Origin: Oxytricha trifallax
Taxonomy: Eukaryota > Ciliophora > Spirotrichea > Sporadotrichida > Oxytrichidae
NCBI GenBank assembly: GCA_000711775.1
Contig: ARYC01017498.1
Location: 1-64,000 of the forward strand
DNA: 64,000 nucleotides
Direction: 5' to 3'
Position numbers and translations under genes: made by a program
In this document: piece after piece, positions 1 to 12,228 of the stretch
How the letters are laid out: every line of letters starts with the position of its first letter
How positions within the stretch are numbered: position 1 is the stretch's first letter
The notes under the pieces: generated by a model
Told to the model about the DNA's origin: nothing
Databases searched by the model: none
The model's input: the letters and a program-made list of their open reading frames with translations, nothing else

Positions 1-776
1 AGTACTCTCCCTTGATTGTCACTCCATTACATTGATCTAAACCCCAAGGCAACCAGAGCAAACCAATGGCTTCGTATCGTCCAACAATCATGAGATCCTC
101 TCTAGCAAGACTTTCGATACTGGGAACTCTTTGGGGCGATGTGATGCAGCGCTAGACTATGACAGGTACTACACAGAGCATTGTAAGTAAGAAGAGCATG
201 ATGTAGCAACTCTGTTTGCGCTGAGACTGTTGGCATATGCGCAAGGTTTGAAAGAGCAATAGTTAGAGAAGATCTTATATTCACTACTTCCTACACATTG
301 ATCAATTTCTACTTTCTTGGTATTTGAGCTAGTTCCCATTGGTGCGAAGAAGACGTATACGAGGTCTGAAGTGCCAGATTGGGTTGGAACCCCATTGGTA
401 TGACTCCAACGAGTGCAGCCAGCATAGTGACATACATAAGGATCTTCAAGCCTCCCTAATGGCAAAGCACTGCATCCTCATTATAGTCAACTAGATATTA
501 GGATACCCTACACTACAGAATAGAGAAAGGCTCTCAGTCTTGAGTCGAAAAGGGCAGGAAGCTAAAGAGATCTGATGGTTTAACAGTAACGATCTTCTCT
601 CCATATCCAAAACCATAGGCACTATAAGTGTAAACCATCGCTTTGGGAAACCCCAATGGCCTTTTGGGACAGTGATGCTTGATTATCTCGGCTCCCCGAG
701 AAGATGTCTGAGCAGGAAATTCCACCGTCGTGAGATGGCTCCCGCTGCCTCGACTGGTGCCACTGGCCGCCCCCAT
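1..776 (-). pseudogene. Cysteine-rich reading frames, unidentified (duplication copy 1)
   Basis: On the minus strand two adjacent frames look coding: about 776-534, and about 465 down to the window edge when TAG is read as Gln. The second has regularly spaced cysteines, starting with a CHYAGC motif near its N-terminus. The same frames occur in copy 2 (17060-18085) with small indels that shift frame between them. I do not recognise the family. Two frames separated by a TGA may reflect an intron, an excised germline spacer or decay. GC content is clearly higher than in the flanks, which supports past coding function. Confidence 0.45.
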
Positions 777-912
777 TCGAAGATTCGCCCTTTACTTCGA
801 CTGCAATACTGGAAGTAAAGAATGCCGAAAGGCCAATGCCGAGACTAGCTGCCAAGAATGACCAAGACAAGACGCTAGGGATTCAAAGTCAAAGATATTC
901 TTGATAGTAAGC

Positions 913-1332
913 ATGAAAAGGGATACTGCATCGTTAGACATTGAAAAAAATGGAGATGGTAAACTGTCACTTGAAGAGATCCTGGGAGATACCAATGAAG
1001 GCATGAAAAAACACGGACAAGGCAGACACTGAGGAGATGATCAAGTCAGTCGATATTGTAGAGAGTGGATTTATCGATTACTCTGAGTTCGTTGTTGCTG
1101 CAATGAATTAAATGAACAACTTGAATGAAGAGAAGCATCATGCAGTTTTCATAATGTTCGACAAGGACAGCAGTGGCTTCATCTCATCTTAGGAAATCAA
1201 GGAAATTCTTGGCTATGGGAAGACTGCTTGAGAGGAAACTGTCAATGACATTATTAAGCAAGTCAAATTATGGGAGACAGTCAGATGTCATTCAAATAAT
1301 TCTCAAACATGATGAAGAGATTATCCAGCTGA
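913..1332 (+). pseudogene. EF-hand region of a calcium-dependent protein kinase, decayed (copy 1)
   Basis: Translation with TAA/TAG as Gln gives an EF-hand loop (DIEKNGDGKLSLEE), then after a frame change a linker, a second loop (DKDSSGFISS) followed by an EIKEILG helix, and a C-terminal MMKRL. This is the C-terminal calmodulin-like half of a CDPK as found in ciliates and plants. No kinase domain precedes it. It is broken by a frame change after the first EF-hand, an in-frame TGA after GYGKTA, and another frame change near 1265. The TGA is shared with copy 2, so it predates the duplication. Confidence 0.85.
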
Positions 1333-4300
1333 TTATTTTGCATAGTTATTGACAAAATTCATTAAATTTACATTTTTCAATCATCCTAATTTTCACAATC
1401 TTTTATTTAATCAATAAACTATATTTACATAATAAATTGCTGTAAATAATTAAATAAATTATATAATGAACATTTTAGAAGCAGAATTGTATCAAATTTC
1501 AAAGTCCATTTAAAAATCAATTATATAATGAAATGGCAAGAATGTCTGTGTAGATCTTTTAAAAACATTCTTAAATATAATGCATATTGGAGAGCAATTA
1601 GAATTTAAGGGAATAATAGCAGTCAATATTTCTTTTATATTGTAGAGGATAGATTTGATACCCGTAATAGACCATGAAAGTTCTTATCTAAAAGTAAAAC
1701 TTTTAATGATGATAGTGGCAAAAATAATTATAAATACGCTCATTCTTACTTGAGACATTAATATTTTTACATTTAATATGCTAGAGTAAGAACCCACAAC
1801 TAATGGGCTAATGAATTTGATAGTTTCTTATAATTGATTTGCGTTATTGAATTGAACGAATATACTTTTGAGAGGGATTGCATGCCATGTTTAAACCGTT
1901 TACCATTTTTTATGTGTGCATTAAGAAAGACTTAAATTATAATGATTTGATTTCACAGTATAGACAGATTTAATATAGTAATATAAATTTATTGCATAAT
2001 AATATTATTTGCTGAAAATAAAAATACTTTTAATGATGAATACTCGTCTAAGTAGAATTAGTCACTGAGATGTAATCCTACAACAATATACCAAATGTAA
2101 TACTCTTTTAGAAAATAAAATTTTAAACTAATGTGATGAGGGCATTAATTTATTGGTGGTAAAAACTCCCCCACAAATGAGCCTTACAAAGCCTTCATTC
2201 ACTCTGTTTTATATGAATTATGCTTCTTTCATATATATATTAAAATTTAATATGATGCACTGAATAAATGTTTCGTAAGCACGATTATACTATATTGTGC
2301 TTTCTGAATTATTATTATACAAAGAATTTAATGTGCTTTTATTAATTGTTAAATCCCAAATTTAAGTACCTCCTTCATGTAATTAATCATTCTATTTCAA
2401 CTAAATTGAATATTGAACAATAAACCTAGAGCTAGTATTTTTTGTTTTTCGAAGTTTACTAATATATAGAACTGAGTTCTAAGAAAATAGACATTTCCAG
2501 AGGATTTTTGTTCAATTTTTAAGGAAAGATTATTATTATAGTTAATCGCAACACTGTTTTAACTTACCGGTATGTTGTGAATTATTCCAGACCAATTAAT
2601 TGAGTTTGTAAAAATTAGAAAAATTAAAAGGCACTCATTCTTAGGAAACGATTCAAATCTGAGATAATTCACAGAATCAGTTAGACAAATTTTAAGGGGG
2701 ACCTCGTGATATAGAAATTATAGACAGCTAACCGACTAAGTCGAAATAGTATCACATACCACTTTGATGCTTGGGTTTGAGCGCAACAAAAGGTGACACA
2801 CAGCTCGAATCTCAGAATAGGATTCATTTACAAAAGAAAGGTGAGGACAATACCTTGCTTTGGAATACTTCGGTAAAGCATGCTTTTGGAATTCCTTTCT
2901 ATGCAAACCATTCAATAAGTCTTTGTATAGTGGAGATTTGAAACCATGCCACTAAATCAAGAAAAATATGTCATTCCAGTGAAGTAGTTAAGATAACGTG
3001 GTATCTCACAGAATTGTTGTGAATCGCAGGGTACTAGTTAAACTACAACTAGAAAATAAAAAATGTTGGTAATTTTTATGTAAAAGTCGTTTGTTAAAAT
3101 AAGTACCAATAGTAATTTCAAACGGCATTTAGAATTATAGTAAGTATCTTTTTTATTTATCGTGTTATATAAAGTTAAAAATGATTAACTTAATAGTTGT
3201 GCACTAAATATGGAGGATTAATTTTATTTGTAAAAAATTAATGATTATAAAATTAATTCTTAATACCTACAATTTTCCCAATTAAAATATCCTATGCTAT
3301 AATTAGAATTATGTGCTAGAGCAAATATTTTCAATTAGATTAAGTATCTTAAACTTCTCTTTTGTTTGGTATTTTTTTGATATTCAAAGTATTTTTAACT
3401 CCCTCCTTTTCATACCTAAGCTCTTCTGTTAATTCTCTATAATTTATTAATGTATTCTTATTTTAAGTAAAATTATGCCACACTTATAAAGATCTTAAAA
3501 TATTAGTTAACTGCACTTGTAATTACATAATGATTCCAAGATTTACCATTGATAAACTGGCTAATTTCTAAAATATTGTAATTAAATTTATATCCAAATA
3601 ATAATTAGTAGTTATAGTAAATGTATCAGTTTTAATAGACTCATTTATTGACAGTTTTTTCACATATATTGCATAAGATTACTGATTAAATTAATATAAT
3701 TACACATTGAAATCTCATAAAAACGATTTGCAATTAATTTACAAATATTCTTAATCTTCATCATATCTCCACTAGATATTAGACATTTATTGAACGAAGA
3801 GGTAAAGATTTTAGCATGATAGTTAAAGCTGCAATAACTATCAGACTTCTGTATATCTGTTATTAGTTTTATAAGTATTTCAATACAGGATTGAAAGCTA
3901 CACGTGAGAAATTGACAATAGCAGTATATAATATTTTATAAATTATAGATTTACCTTATTTTTATATCATTACTTACTATTCAGGTTTTAATGAAGATAA
4001 GATCCTATGTGAGAAACCACAAAAGGAAAAACAACATAACAAAAATACACACAATTATTTAAATTTCCATATTAACCAACTTATCATCTTTTTTTTCTTA
4101 GTATATAATCTCAAATATTTAATGCTTTTCTCATTTACAAAGAGTTATAATTTGGAGCTTAAAATTTCCACATCAGAAGTAAATCATCCTTCAAAGACCA
4201 CTATTATTCGAGCAAATACCCTATACTTGCCCTCTACTGCGGTCCTTTTTCCGTTTATGACTAAGGAGAAGACCAATCCTTTTAGCTGCTTCTCATAAGT

Positions 4301-5012
4301 CACATCATTTAATTATTATAAGAAGAGTACCACCTTTATTAAATACCAATTAAATGAGGGACTCATATCTAGAAGCAGTAAAAACTATAATACCAGCAAA
4401 CTGATTAATTATATAAAACTTATTGGGTTCTTCTTTAATCAAATTAATAATCTGACTTAAAAGAGCTTGTCATTAACTAATAAGAGTTAAGTTTGATTAG
4501 ATTTATTCAAATAATAATCAGTCAAATTATGTACAAAAATTTCTTATTCTTAGTATTATTGGACTTCACTTAGAAATTAAACAATTTAAAATTAATTCAG
4601 ATTTTATAATTAAAAACAATTTTTTTAATTTTAGATGAAGTAAATCAAATAGTATTTACTAAAATTTTATAAATAAATTAAATTATTTAAATCCAACAAA
4701 AACAAATGTAAAAATATTATTGATTAGGTCTAAATTAAATCTAAGTGAATTAACTATTAAAATTAATAAGATTTTTATCATTTAAATAAAAATTACATAT
4801 TCATTATTAATTTTAATATAAATTTAAGGGTATAAATAAAATTTTAATAGTGAAATAAATAAATAACCTTAAGTTTTGTTTTATAAATTAAAATTTTTTA
4901 AACTATCTGATAATACTGAAAATTTTTATTGCTAAATAATAAAATAAATAAAGTAAAAACAAATAAAAATATATTCAGATTAAATTAAATAAAAAATAGA
5001 ATCTGATTTTTC

Positions 5013-6488
5013 GGATACCCCCTCCAAATCTGGAACTTTTTGAGATTCCAGTTTTAGCTTTTGAATTCCAGTTTTAAACTGGAATTCCAGATTTGCTCTG
5101 GAATCCCATTAATATACAAAAAAACAATAATTCCAGTTATAAATCTGGAATTCCAGATATATTCCTGGAATTCCAGAAATATACCTGGAATTCTTTAATG
5201 TGATGCTTTATAATAATGTTAAACTATTTTATATAAACTTATAAATAAATCTTGATTTGTATCAATATAAATTTTTCTATTTTTGATCATTACGAAAAAA
5301 TTTAAAGTTTACAAGGAATTTTTTTTAATGAAAAATACTATGTAGAAAAATTCTGTTGAAAGGAAAATATTTCTTAAACTTAATCTTATAATTGAATTTT
5401 TGGGGGGAAGTTTCCTGTCAAGTAAACTTTTTTTTATATATAATTTTATTCATTTTATATAAAATATTTTAATAAATAATTTCTTGCACATTAAATGGCC
5501 AAAGATAATTTAAACATTTTAAGAGTTATATCGATAAATTGCAATTATATTTTAATATCATAAATTGAGATATAGAACAGAATTTTATCATAATCTTTTG
5601 TAAAAATTTTCGAAAACTATTAGAAAATAAGAGTATATATTTAAAAAAATAATGCTCAACATAAATTTGATTTTGTAATATTTCATGTGTGGTAGGATAA
5701 ATTGCTTGAATAAAAAAATGTCAAAATCATAAAAGGTATTAAAGTGTCAAAAAATAATTCCATTAAAAAATATTCTTGACAGGAAACTTCCCTAAAAAAG
5801 TTGTTTTATCATAAACCTTGGCAGGAAATTTCCCCCCTTGAATTTTTATTACCATAATTTATATTAATATACCATTTATAATATTATTGATCGAGGGATA
5901 TCTTTTAATAAAGTAAACTTAATAGTTAGTATTCATAAAGAGCTGATATTTATTAATTGGTTAGTTTAAATGAATTAAAATGGCAAGCTAAATAAAAAGA
6001 ATTGTTTTTTAATTTAACTAAATTTTTTCAATAGATTAACTTAGTTTCAAAAAAACTTATGCACTTTTATTATTATCTATAATATTTAAATATTATTTAT
6101 CCATTAATATTTACCCATTTAAAAGCTTTGTATTTGTTGTTTAATTAATTTTAATTTCTAATAAAAATTTTTAACTTTTGCATTTAAAGTAGTAATTATT
6201 TCAATTATATAAACAGAAATTTCTCTTTCAATCGGTACATCAAAGCATTATTTTTATAAATATAAGAAAATTATAATGATTTAAAAAAAATATTCAATTT
6301 ATTATAAATTTTAAAGTTTTTGTTTAGATTAACTCTCTATTTAGATTCATTTAAATTATACATATTAAAATTTGTAAAAATTTTAATACAAAATAATATG
6401 AACAATTTTATTTATAATAATGAAGTATAAATTTTATTCCAGTTTTAAACTGGAATTTTAAAAAGTTCCAGATTTGGAGGGGGTATCC
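5013..6488. mobile_element. Terminal-inverted-repeat element without recognised gene
   Basis: The ends are near-identical inverted repeats of about 45 bp: the left begins GGATACCCCCTCCAAATC and the right ends with its complement. Just inside the left end lies a cluster of TTCCAG/CTGGAA motifs, several forming CTGGAATTCCAG palindromes (5050-5195), with more at 6438-6470. I see no transposase, so it is probably non-autonomous. It sits at the edge of duplication copy 1. A clear target duplication is not visible. A second element is nested inside it at 5402-5837. Confidence 0.8.
5402..5837. mobile_element. Nested MITE-like element with 10-bp target duplication
   Basis: The element begins GGGGGGAAGTTTCCTGTCAA and ends with the near-complement ending AAATTTCCCCCC. 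It is flanked on both sides by the exact 10-bp direct repeat TTGAATTTTT (5392-5401 and 5838-5847). A further copy of the terminal motif lies just inside the right end (5776-5795). It is 436 bp long with no plausible gene. The perfect target duplication indicates insertion into the 5013-6488 element after that element had landed. Confidence 0.85.
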
Positions 6489-6595
6489 CAATTTTGAGTA
6501 GATAGAAATCATTTGATATCAAAATCATAGCCAAATTATCAACTAGCTGATGAACTCGAAGTGACAGTGAACATTTCTTACCTACCAAAAAGCAA

Positions 6596-7166
6596 ATGAA
6601 CTTAGATTTATTTATAAAATCGAAAGCAATTAAAAGAATCAGAAATTTATTAATAATGTAGTTGCTATGGTATTGGTTATAGTTGCAGTAATTAAGCACA
6701 CAATACAATGTAAATCACTACTTATCATCACTTGAACATACTGTTTTGAAACTATTGAAGCAAGTAGCTGAGCGATCTGAAGAAAAGTTTAACAGACATG
6801 TTTAATAATCTTCACATTACACTCGATAACTTATATCAAATAATATTTAAGTATAATAATAAGTAGTATTGTGAAGGAATAAAAGATACTTAGTCAAACA
6901 AAAGTAAATAAACCCTGAGAAATATAATAGAATATTAAGCAGATTAAGAATATCTGATTAACATCATAAATACAAACCAATAGAATAATCATGATTTGTA
7001 TATTCACAGAAGTAATATATTCTAGACTATAGATTCACACTTTACATTGAAATCTGGCTTAACAGCATCAAATATAATTAACAAAATTCAATAAAATGTA
7101 TCAATTCCCTAGATAAATGGTATGATCATTGATATCACGTTAAGAGACATGCATATCCAATTATGA
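6596..7166 (+). CDS. Coding-like segments, unidentified
   Basis: Two overlapping frames are open if TAA/TAG encode Gln: 6596-6874 (ATG to TGA, 93 codons, with segment SSLEHTVLKLLKQVAERSEE) and 6864-7166 (101 codons). Their overlap and frame change suggest one gene interrupted by a germline spacer junction or an indel. No family is recognised. The amphipathic stretch near residue 45 of the first frame argues for real coding; chance open frames of this length are nevertheless common here. Confidence 0.35.
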
Positions 7167-8481
7167 TATGATTGTAATAGTCCAGACTCATTAACAAAAA
7201 TATTTTAAAGCCTACATTACTCACTAAAAAGCCATAATTTCAGCATTCATTTAATTTTAGAAAGTGATGATAATAATACTGCAACTACCACTATATCCCC
7301 AAAATTAAGATAATGGCAGTTTTTAACTATTTTCTAAAATGTTAAATATAAACATGAACAATATTCTATTAATCTATTTCTAAGGTCGTATTACATTGAC
7401 TTAAACTCATATATAAAAAGTAAATTTCGCAATAAATATCCCACTTTCCTCATTTTTTTGCTCTTCAATTCAATTTAACTACTATATTTTACCATTTTTA
7501 GTTGCATGCTTTAAGTAAATGGCAGTTTCTAACATCTTATTCTATACTTTAACTAGTTACACTTAAAAAAGTATGTTACGTGAGAACATTTTTAAAAAAA
7601 TATTAAATATAATATCTAGTAATTATTAGTTTAATTGTGCAAATAACGTTTTTTTTATGCATAATCTCACTCAAATATATTTCAGACGAGATTTGTAAAC
7701 AGCATCTTCTAATTTCCATTAATTCAATCAACATTGAAATATAAATCTCAAAAATCAAAATTAGAGTTAGACAAATTTTTTTATTGGAGATTATAATTAT
7801 TTCCATGTTTAGACTGTAGAAACTATTCTGAATTAAAAATATTTTATTGGATAAGAATTTCATTATATAAAAAAAATTAGTAAATCTTTCATTTCTAATT
7901 TAAATATTATTAAATTTTCTTCTATACTTTTAAATTCTGCTGTATTTACTATTATTCTCTTACATTTGATGTCTTGTTAAGTAATTCCCTTACTTTAACC
8001 ATTTTCTCACTTATAATTATGCTCTCCTCACGCTTTTACTCTAGCACTTACTCTTAGGATAATATATTAATATCTTAATAAAATGGATAGTGTGGGTATA
8101 TATTCTAACCATAAAGATTGCCAAACTTACATTAACTTTAATATAAAAAAAATGTCTATATAGAAAAGAAATGGTTTTTTTACAGTTCTGACTTAATATA
8201 AATTGTGACTTTATTTTTTCTATTACTATCTTTTAATCTTCAATCCATAAAAAAAAATAATTTCCTTGGTGTTCACTATCATTCTTCTAATCTCTCATAA
8301 TAATTTACTTTAGTTTTTTGTAACCAATTGATTATTAATATTTTATATTTAAGATTTGTTATTTTAAACTAAATCTCTATTTTAAGTCTAATATAAGATT
8401 AACATAAAATTAGAATTGTCTTAAATACCATTTTTTAGAGAATTATAATAAAAAACATTAATTTTTTATATTTATTTAATT

Positions 8482-8925
8482 GAAGTTACTGGAGCATACA
8501 CTTCCAAAACTTATTTCTGTATGAACTACCTTCTGTTATGGGAAGAAATGGTGCTTTTCAAATTCCGAACCACAAACCTATCAAATACATTATGTAGATT
8601 AGGTATCACAATTAATTTATTGATTTAAAGGATAACAATTAAAATATCTAAAGGATCTTTTGAACTATGGTGACCTTGTAATGCTGATGACGACAATTAA
8701 ATGAATAAATCTTAGTTGAAAACTCCTCCATGCTACTAAATCTTCAAATTTCTTAAAAGACTTCCTTATAAAAGTCATAAAGTGCACCTTGAAAATACCA
8801 TATCATCAAAAATAGCTTAATAGAGTATCACATAATTTAGTTGGAGATACTTTAGAAATTAGGACCTTAACTTATATAAAAAGTACGCCAAATTTAAATT
8901 TTTATCTTGGCTTTATTACCTCTGA
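8482..8925 (+). pseudogene. Coding-like segment with in-frame TGA, unidentified
   Basis: A 148-codon frame has one internal TGA (8671-8673), located directly after a Trp codon in ...SKGSFELW. Downstream the frame continues with basic, protein-like sequence (NKSQLKTPP, KRLPYKSHKVHLE) to a TGA at 8923. It is followed after 24 bp by another open frame on the same strand. No recognised domain. The internal TGA could be a mutated Trp codon in a decayed germline copy. Confidence 0.35.
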
Positions 8926-8949
8926 CATTTTTAATTTAATCTTCAGAGA

Positions 8950-9297
8950 ATGTTAGCAGTCATTAATATCCTCCTATTTGCATGGTTACTCCCTTCACAG
9001 ATAGTTATATCATTAAAAGTCCAAATAATTTTAAATTTTCTATAGTATAATCTCTAATTTGTCAAATAAAGCCAACTTTAAATAATTTATAAGAAAATGG
9101 CATTCCACTAGTTTGAGATAAGAAATAAAATAAAAATTTAAACAACATAAAAGTTGTAAAAACAGCTAAAACACATGTTTTAGCTCATTGAAAACATTCC
9201 TGATGATCAATTAAGAAATCTTCAACAACAACTTTAAAATTATAAATTTAGTATTAATAATCTATAATTTTATCATGTTTTCAAATGTATTATTTGA
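8950..9297 (+). CDS. Small protein with possible N-terminal membrane or signal segment
   Basis: An ATG-to-TGA frame of 116 codons. It starts with a hydrophobic stretch (MLAVINILLFAWLLP) resembling a signal peptide or membrane anchor, followed by a lysine/glutamine-rich helical region containing QLIENIPDDQLRNLQQQLQ. At least ten Gln are encoded by TAA or TAG. The family is unknown. It lies just downstream of 8482-8925 on the same strand and could belong to the same gene. Confidence 0.4.
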
Positions 9298-9762
9298 GAT
9301 TTACTTTAAATTTAATGATTTCTTTACTAGTAATTAATATTTTGTAAAGATTCTTAAATTTAATAACAATTTATTGTTATTTTATTTTATTTTTTTATAA
9401 TCTCAAAATTATAAGAAATATTTGAATCAATATATTTAGGTAAACTTATGTATAATTAATATTTTTTTTATGATTTATTTATTTTAGTTAGTGTAAATAA
9501 ACGCAATATGTTGATGCAAAAAACTTGAGATTTTAAGTGGTATAATTAGTTTAATTTAAGCATTTGAATTTATTTTGTGTGCATTTATTGATGATGATGA
9601 TTCATAGCATATAAAGGAAACCTTATACTACAGCTATAGATATAAACAATTTGTGTACTTAATATAACATTTAAATTGGAGTATGAACTGGCTTCTTCAA
9701 TAAAGGGAAAATAGCCATTATGGAGGGAGGGTGGTTGACTGATAATTTCAAAAATCAAAAAT

Positions 9763-10056
9763 ATGAAAAAAGATTAAATAAACTATCTCTCTGGCTTATG
9801 CCACAGTATTAATTTACTTAAAGCATTGATTAAGAAATATGATATTAGAGTCTAAAAGTTAAATGAAAATATATTCAAATCATTAATAAACTCATCACTT
9901 TTAAATAATATCATAATCTATAAACATGACTATAAACTTAGACAATAATCTTTTGAATTTTATTTTGAACCTTCAACAATTATTTCAGACTCTAGAATTC
10001 TATTTGAGACATAATATTATCCTACATAAACGCCCCAGCTATCCCATTTAAAGTGA
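9763..10056 (+). CDS. Coding-like segment, unidentified
   Basis: Open frame of 98 codons from ATG to TGA, with TAA/TAG as Gln. It contains SINLLKALIKKYDIRVQKLN and later EFYFEPSTIISDSRILFE, which look like a folded-protein composition rather than random AT-rich sequence. No domain recognised. It may be one segment of a split germline gene together with the segments at 10393-10988. Confidence 0.35.
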
Positions 10057-10392
10057 TGTTAATTTAATTCAATTTCCCAAATTAAATATATTTCTACAAA
10101 AATGGGATATTTGAAACCTTATTCTTAACATTAATTTAAATTTTACACGCGATTAATTTCAATGTCTCCTGTAGAATTTCTTCGTACTAAAATTCCTTGA
10201 ATACATGTTCCAAACTATTATCAAGTCAACAAGATGATACAACCTAAAACTTAATAATAAAATAGCCAAATAGCCTTACAAACAAGCATTTTCATTTTAA
10301 GGGTACCTTAGCCAACTGTGATGCCTTAAGATCCAAGTCATAATGTGTTGGTCTCTGGCTATATCTGTAAAATATGGAGGTCTTAAAGATGA

Positions 10393-10988
10393 AAGATTAT
10401 TACTCGTGATAGATCCTTGTTGTATTGTGATTAAAAGGTATATTTTGATACAACTTCTTTTGATTAAAAGTAGCTAAAGCAATAATCAGAAATAAGATGT
10501 CAAAGGTGTAGAAATAGGATTTAGAAATTGGTAAAGAATCCAGCAAATTTAGAATCAGATTTGAGTTATCAGTTGCAGATCCATTAATATGAAAGCTATG
10601 ACCGAAGTAAATTAAATACTATGCAAAAAGAAACTCCCCATTACTATCACTAGTATAAACTTGTAAAGATAAGTGACACTTGAGGAATTTAGTTTAGGCG
10701 TTTGATGAAAAGCAACTTTCATTTTTTAATATAGCCTTCAGTGCTATACCTAAGGATCAGTAGCGTGCTAAGGCTTTTAGCAAAATATAATATGGTGGAT
10801 TTAAAAAGAGATATGTTTTTTTATATATGTTGTGGAGATCCTCCACTTTCTCGGAAGCCACATAATATTTTGTTTTCAACTCTCAACTGCAAAATGTTCT
10901 GATAATTTGTAGGTGTTTACCTCTCTTAATTTTCAATACTGAAATTAATCAAATATATAAATTAATAGTCAAATTACTTTCTGGTTGA
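10393..10988 (+). CDS. Two adjoining coding-like segments with a CxxC motif, unidentified
   Basis: Frame one (10393-10683, 97 codons) includes IRCQRCRNRIQKL, a CxxC pair, and a Tyr-rich C-terminus. Frame two (10677-10988, 104 codons) begins with FDEKQLSFFNIAFSAIPKDQ and continues with Lys/Arg-rich sequence. They overlap by a few bases in different frames, as expected of a frameshift or a spacer junction in one gene. I do not recognise the protein. Confidence 0.4.
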
Positions 10989-11763
10989 GTTAACGGATCT
11001 CATGAATGTTTCAGTATATCAAAATAAACATGAGTGTATTAAATACTTAATCTAAATTCATAATAATCTACTATTTCTATGTATTGAAGTGATGGTAGCT
11101 GCTTATCTTAATGATTCTTTTCTCATAAAAAGTTAAAATTGAATAATATTGATGATGTAAAATGTTATTCGTGGTCATAAGTTTACTGATCTATGCTTTC
11201 TTGTTAGTAATTACAAATAACTAAGCGACTTATTTCTAAATATTTAGTTAATTACTTTAAGTGATTATGCCTATTTTAATTTTACAAAAATTAAAATAGG
11301 CATAAAAATTAAGGTAATTCAAATGGAAACAGTGAGTTGTAATAATATATATTTATTAAATATTCAATTCACACTATGCTTGCTTGATTTTAATTAAATG
11401 AACGAAAAGCATATTTAATAGATTAGCGTTTAAAATAAAATAAGATTGATTTATATTAAATAATACACGATATTATAAGGAATTTAATTTTGGAATTTTC
11501 TTATACTTTTCATACTTTATTTATTAAATTTACTATGAAGTATTAAGAATACTAAAAATCATTTTCATATTAATACAATACTATATTTTACTAGAATACA
11601 ATAATTAATTAGAAACTACTAGTCACTCAAAATTCATAATTTTCATTATTATAGTAATAGACATTTAAAATTATTATTAATCTGATATATAAATGTTTAC
11701 TTATAAACATATTTTATATATCTACAAAATTTATAATTTATAAATCCTATATTATGTTTATGA

Positions 11764-12000
11764 ATAATTAATATTGGTAAAGTAAATGAATATTTTGAAC
11801 TCATTTAGAGTTCATTATTCAAAGCACCCCAATTTCCTTAAATTTCTGCATTGTAATGGTTTGAACTTATGCAATTAATGATTGAATTTGAGGAAATTAA
11901 ATGCTTTTAAACTCTGCTCCTAGGAAGTATGAATTGGGAAATGTACAATGGAATTTATAATCATCATAAATATTTAGAAACTTATTTAAAGTATGTATGA
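11764..12000 (+). CDS. Coding-like segment, unidentified
   Basis: A 79-codon open frame ending in TGA, containing LFKAPQFPQISALQWFELMQ and an acidic stretch MIEFEEIKCF. No domain recognised, and no start codon chosen with certainty. Upstream, 11000-11760 is AT-rich with nothing convincing except a short perfect hairpin at about 11264-11303. Confidence 0.3.
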
Positions 12001-12228
12001 AATTTACTAATAAAATTGAGCATAATTAAAGTTAAAAAATATTAATAAAAGAATTTAAAATTTGGGAGAAATGTTTTTGTATTATTTAATTCATAAATAT
12101 TATTCTTTTAGTGCAAAGTTTATTGGCGATATATAAATTTCACAAACCATTCCTGCTTCTTATCTTCCTCCTCTTACTTACTTTTAATTCTTGCTACTCT
12201 TGATTGGTTGAGCTACCAGTCTAGTTGA

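Larger units (their letters stand above)
1..5010. repeat. Large segmental duplication, copy 1
   Basis: This stretch is repeated in the same orientation and order at 17227-24210, with scattered substitutions and small indels. The match begins at the window edge and ends just before the inverted-repeat element at 5013, so the true left boundary lies outside the window. Copy 1 lacks the 1.59-kb insertion and the 419-bp palindrome present in copy 2 and so preserves both pre-insertion sites (near 2540 and near 4795). From about 1400 to 5010 it is AT-rich and I see no convincing gene in it. Confidence 0.93.
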
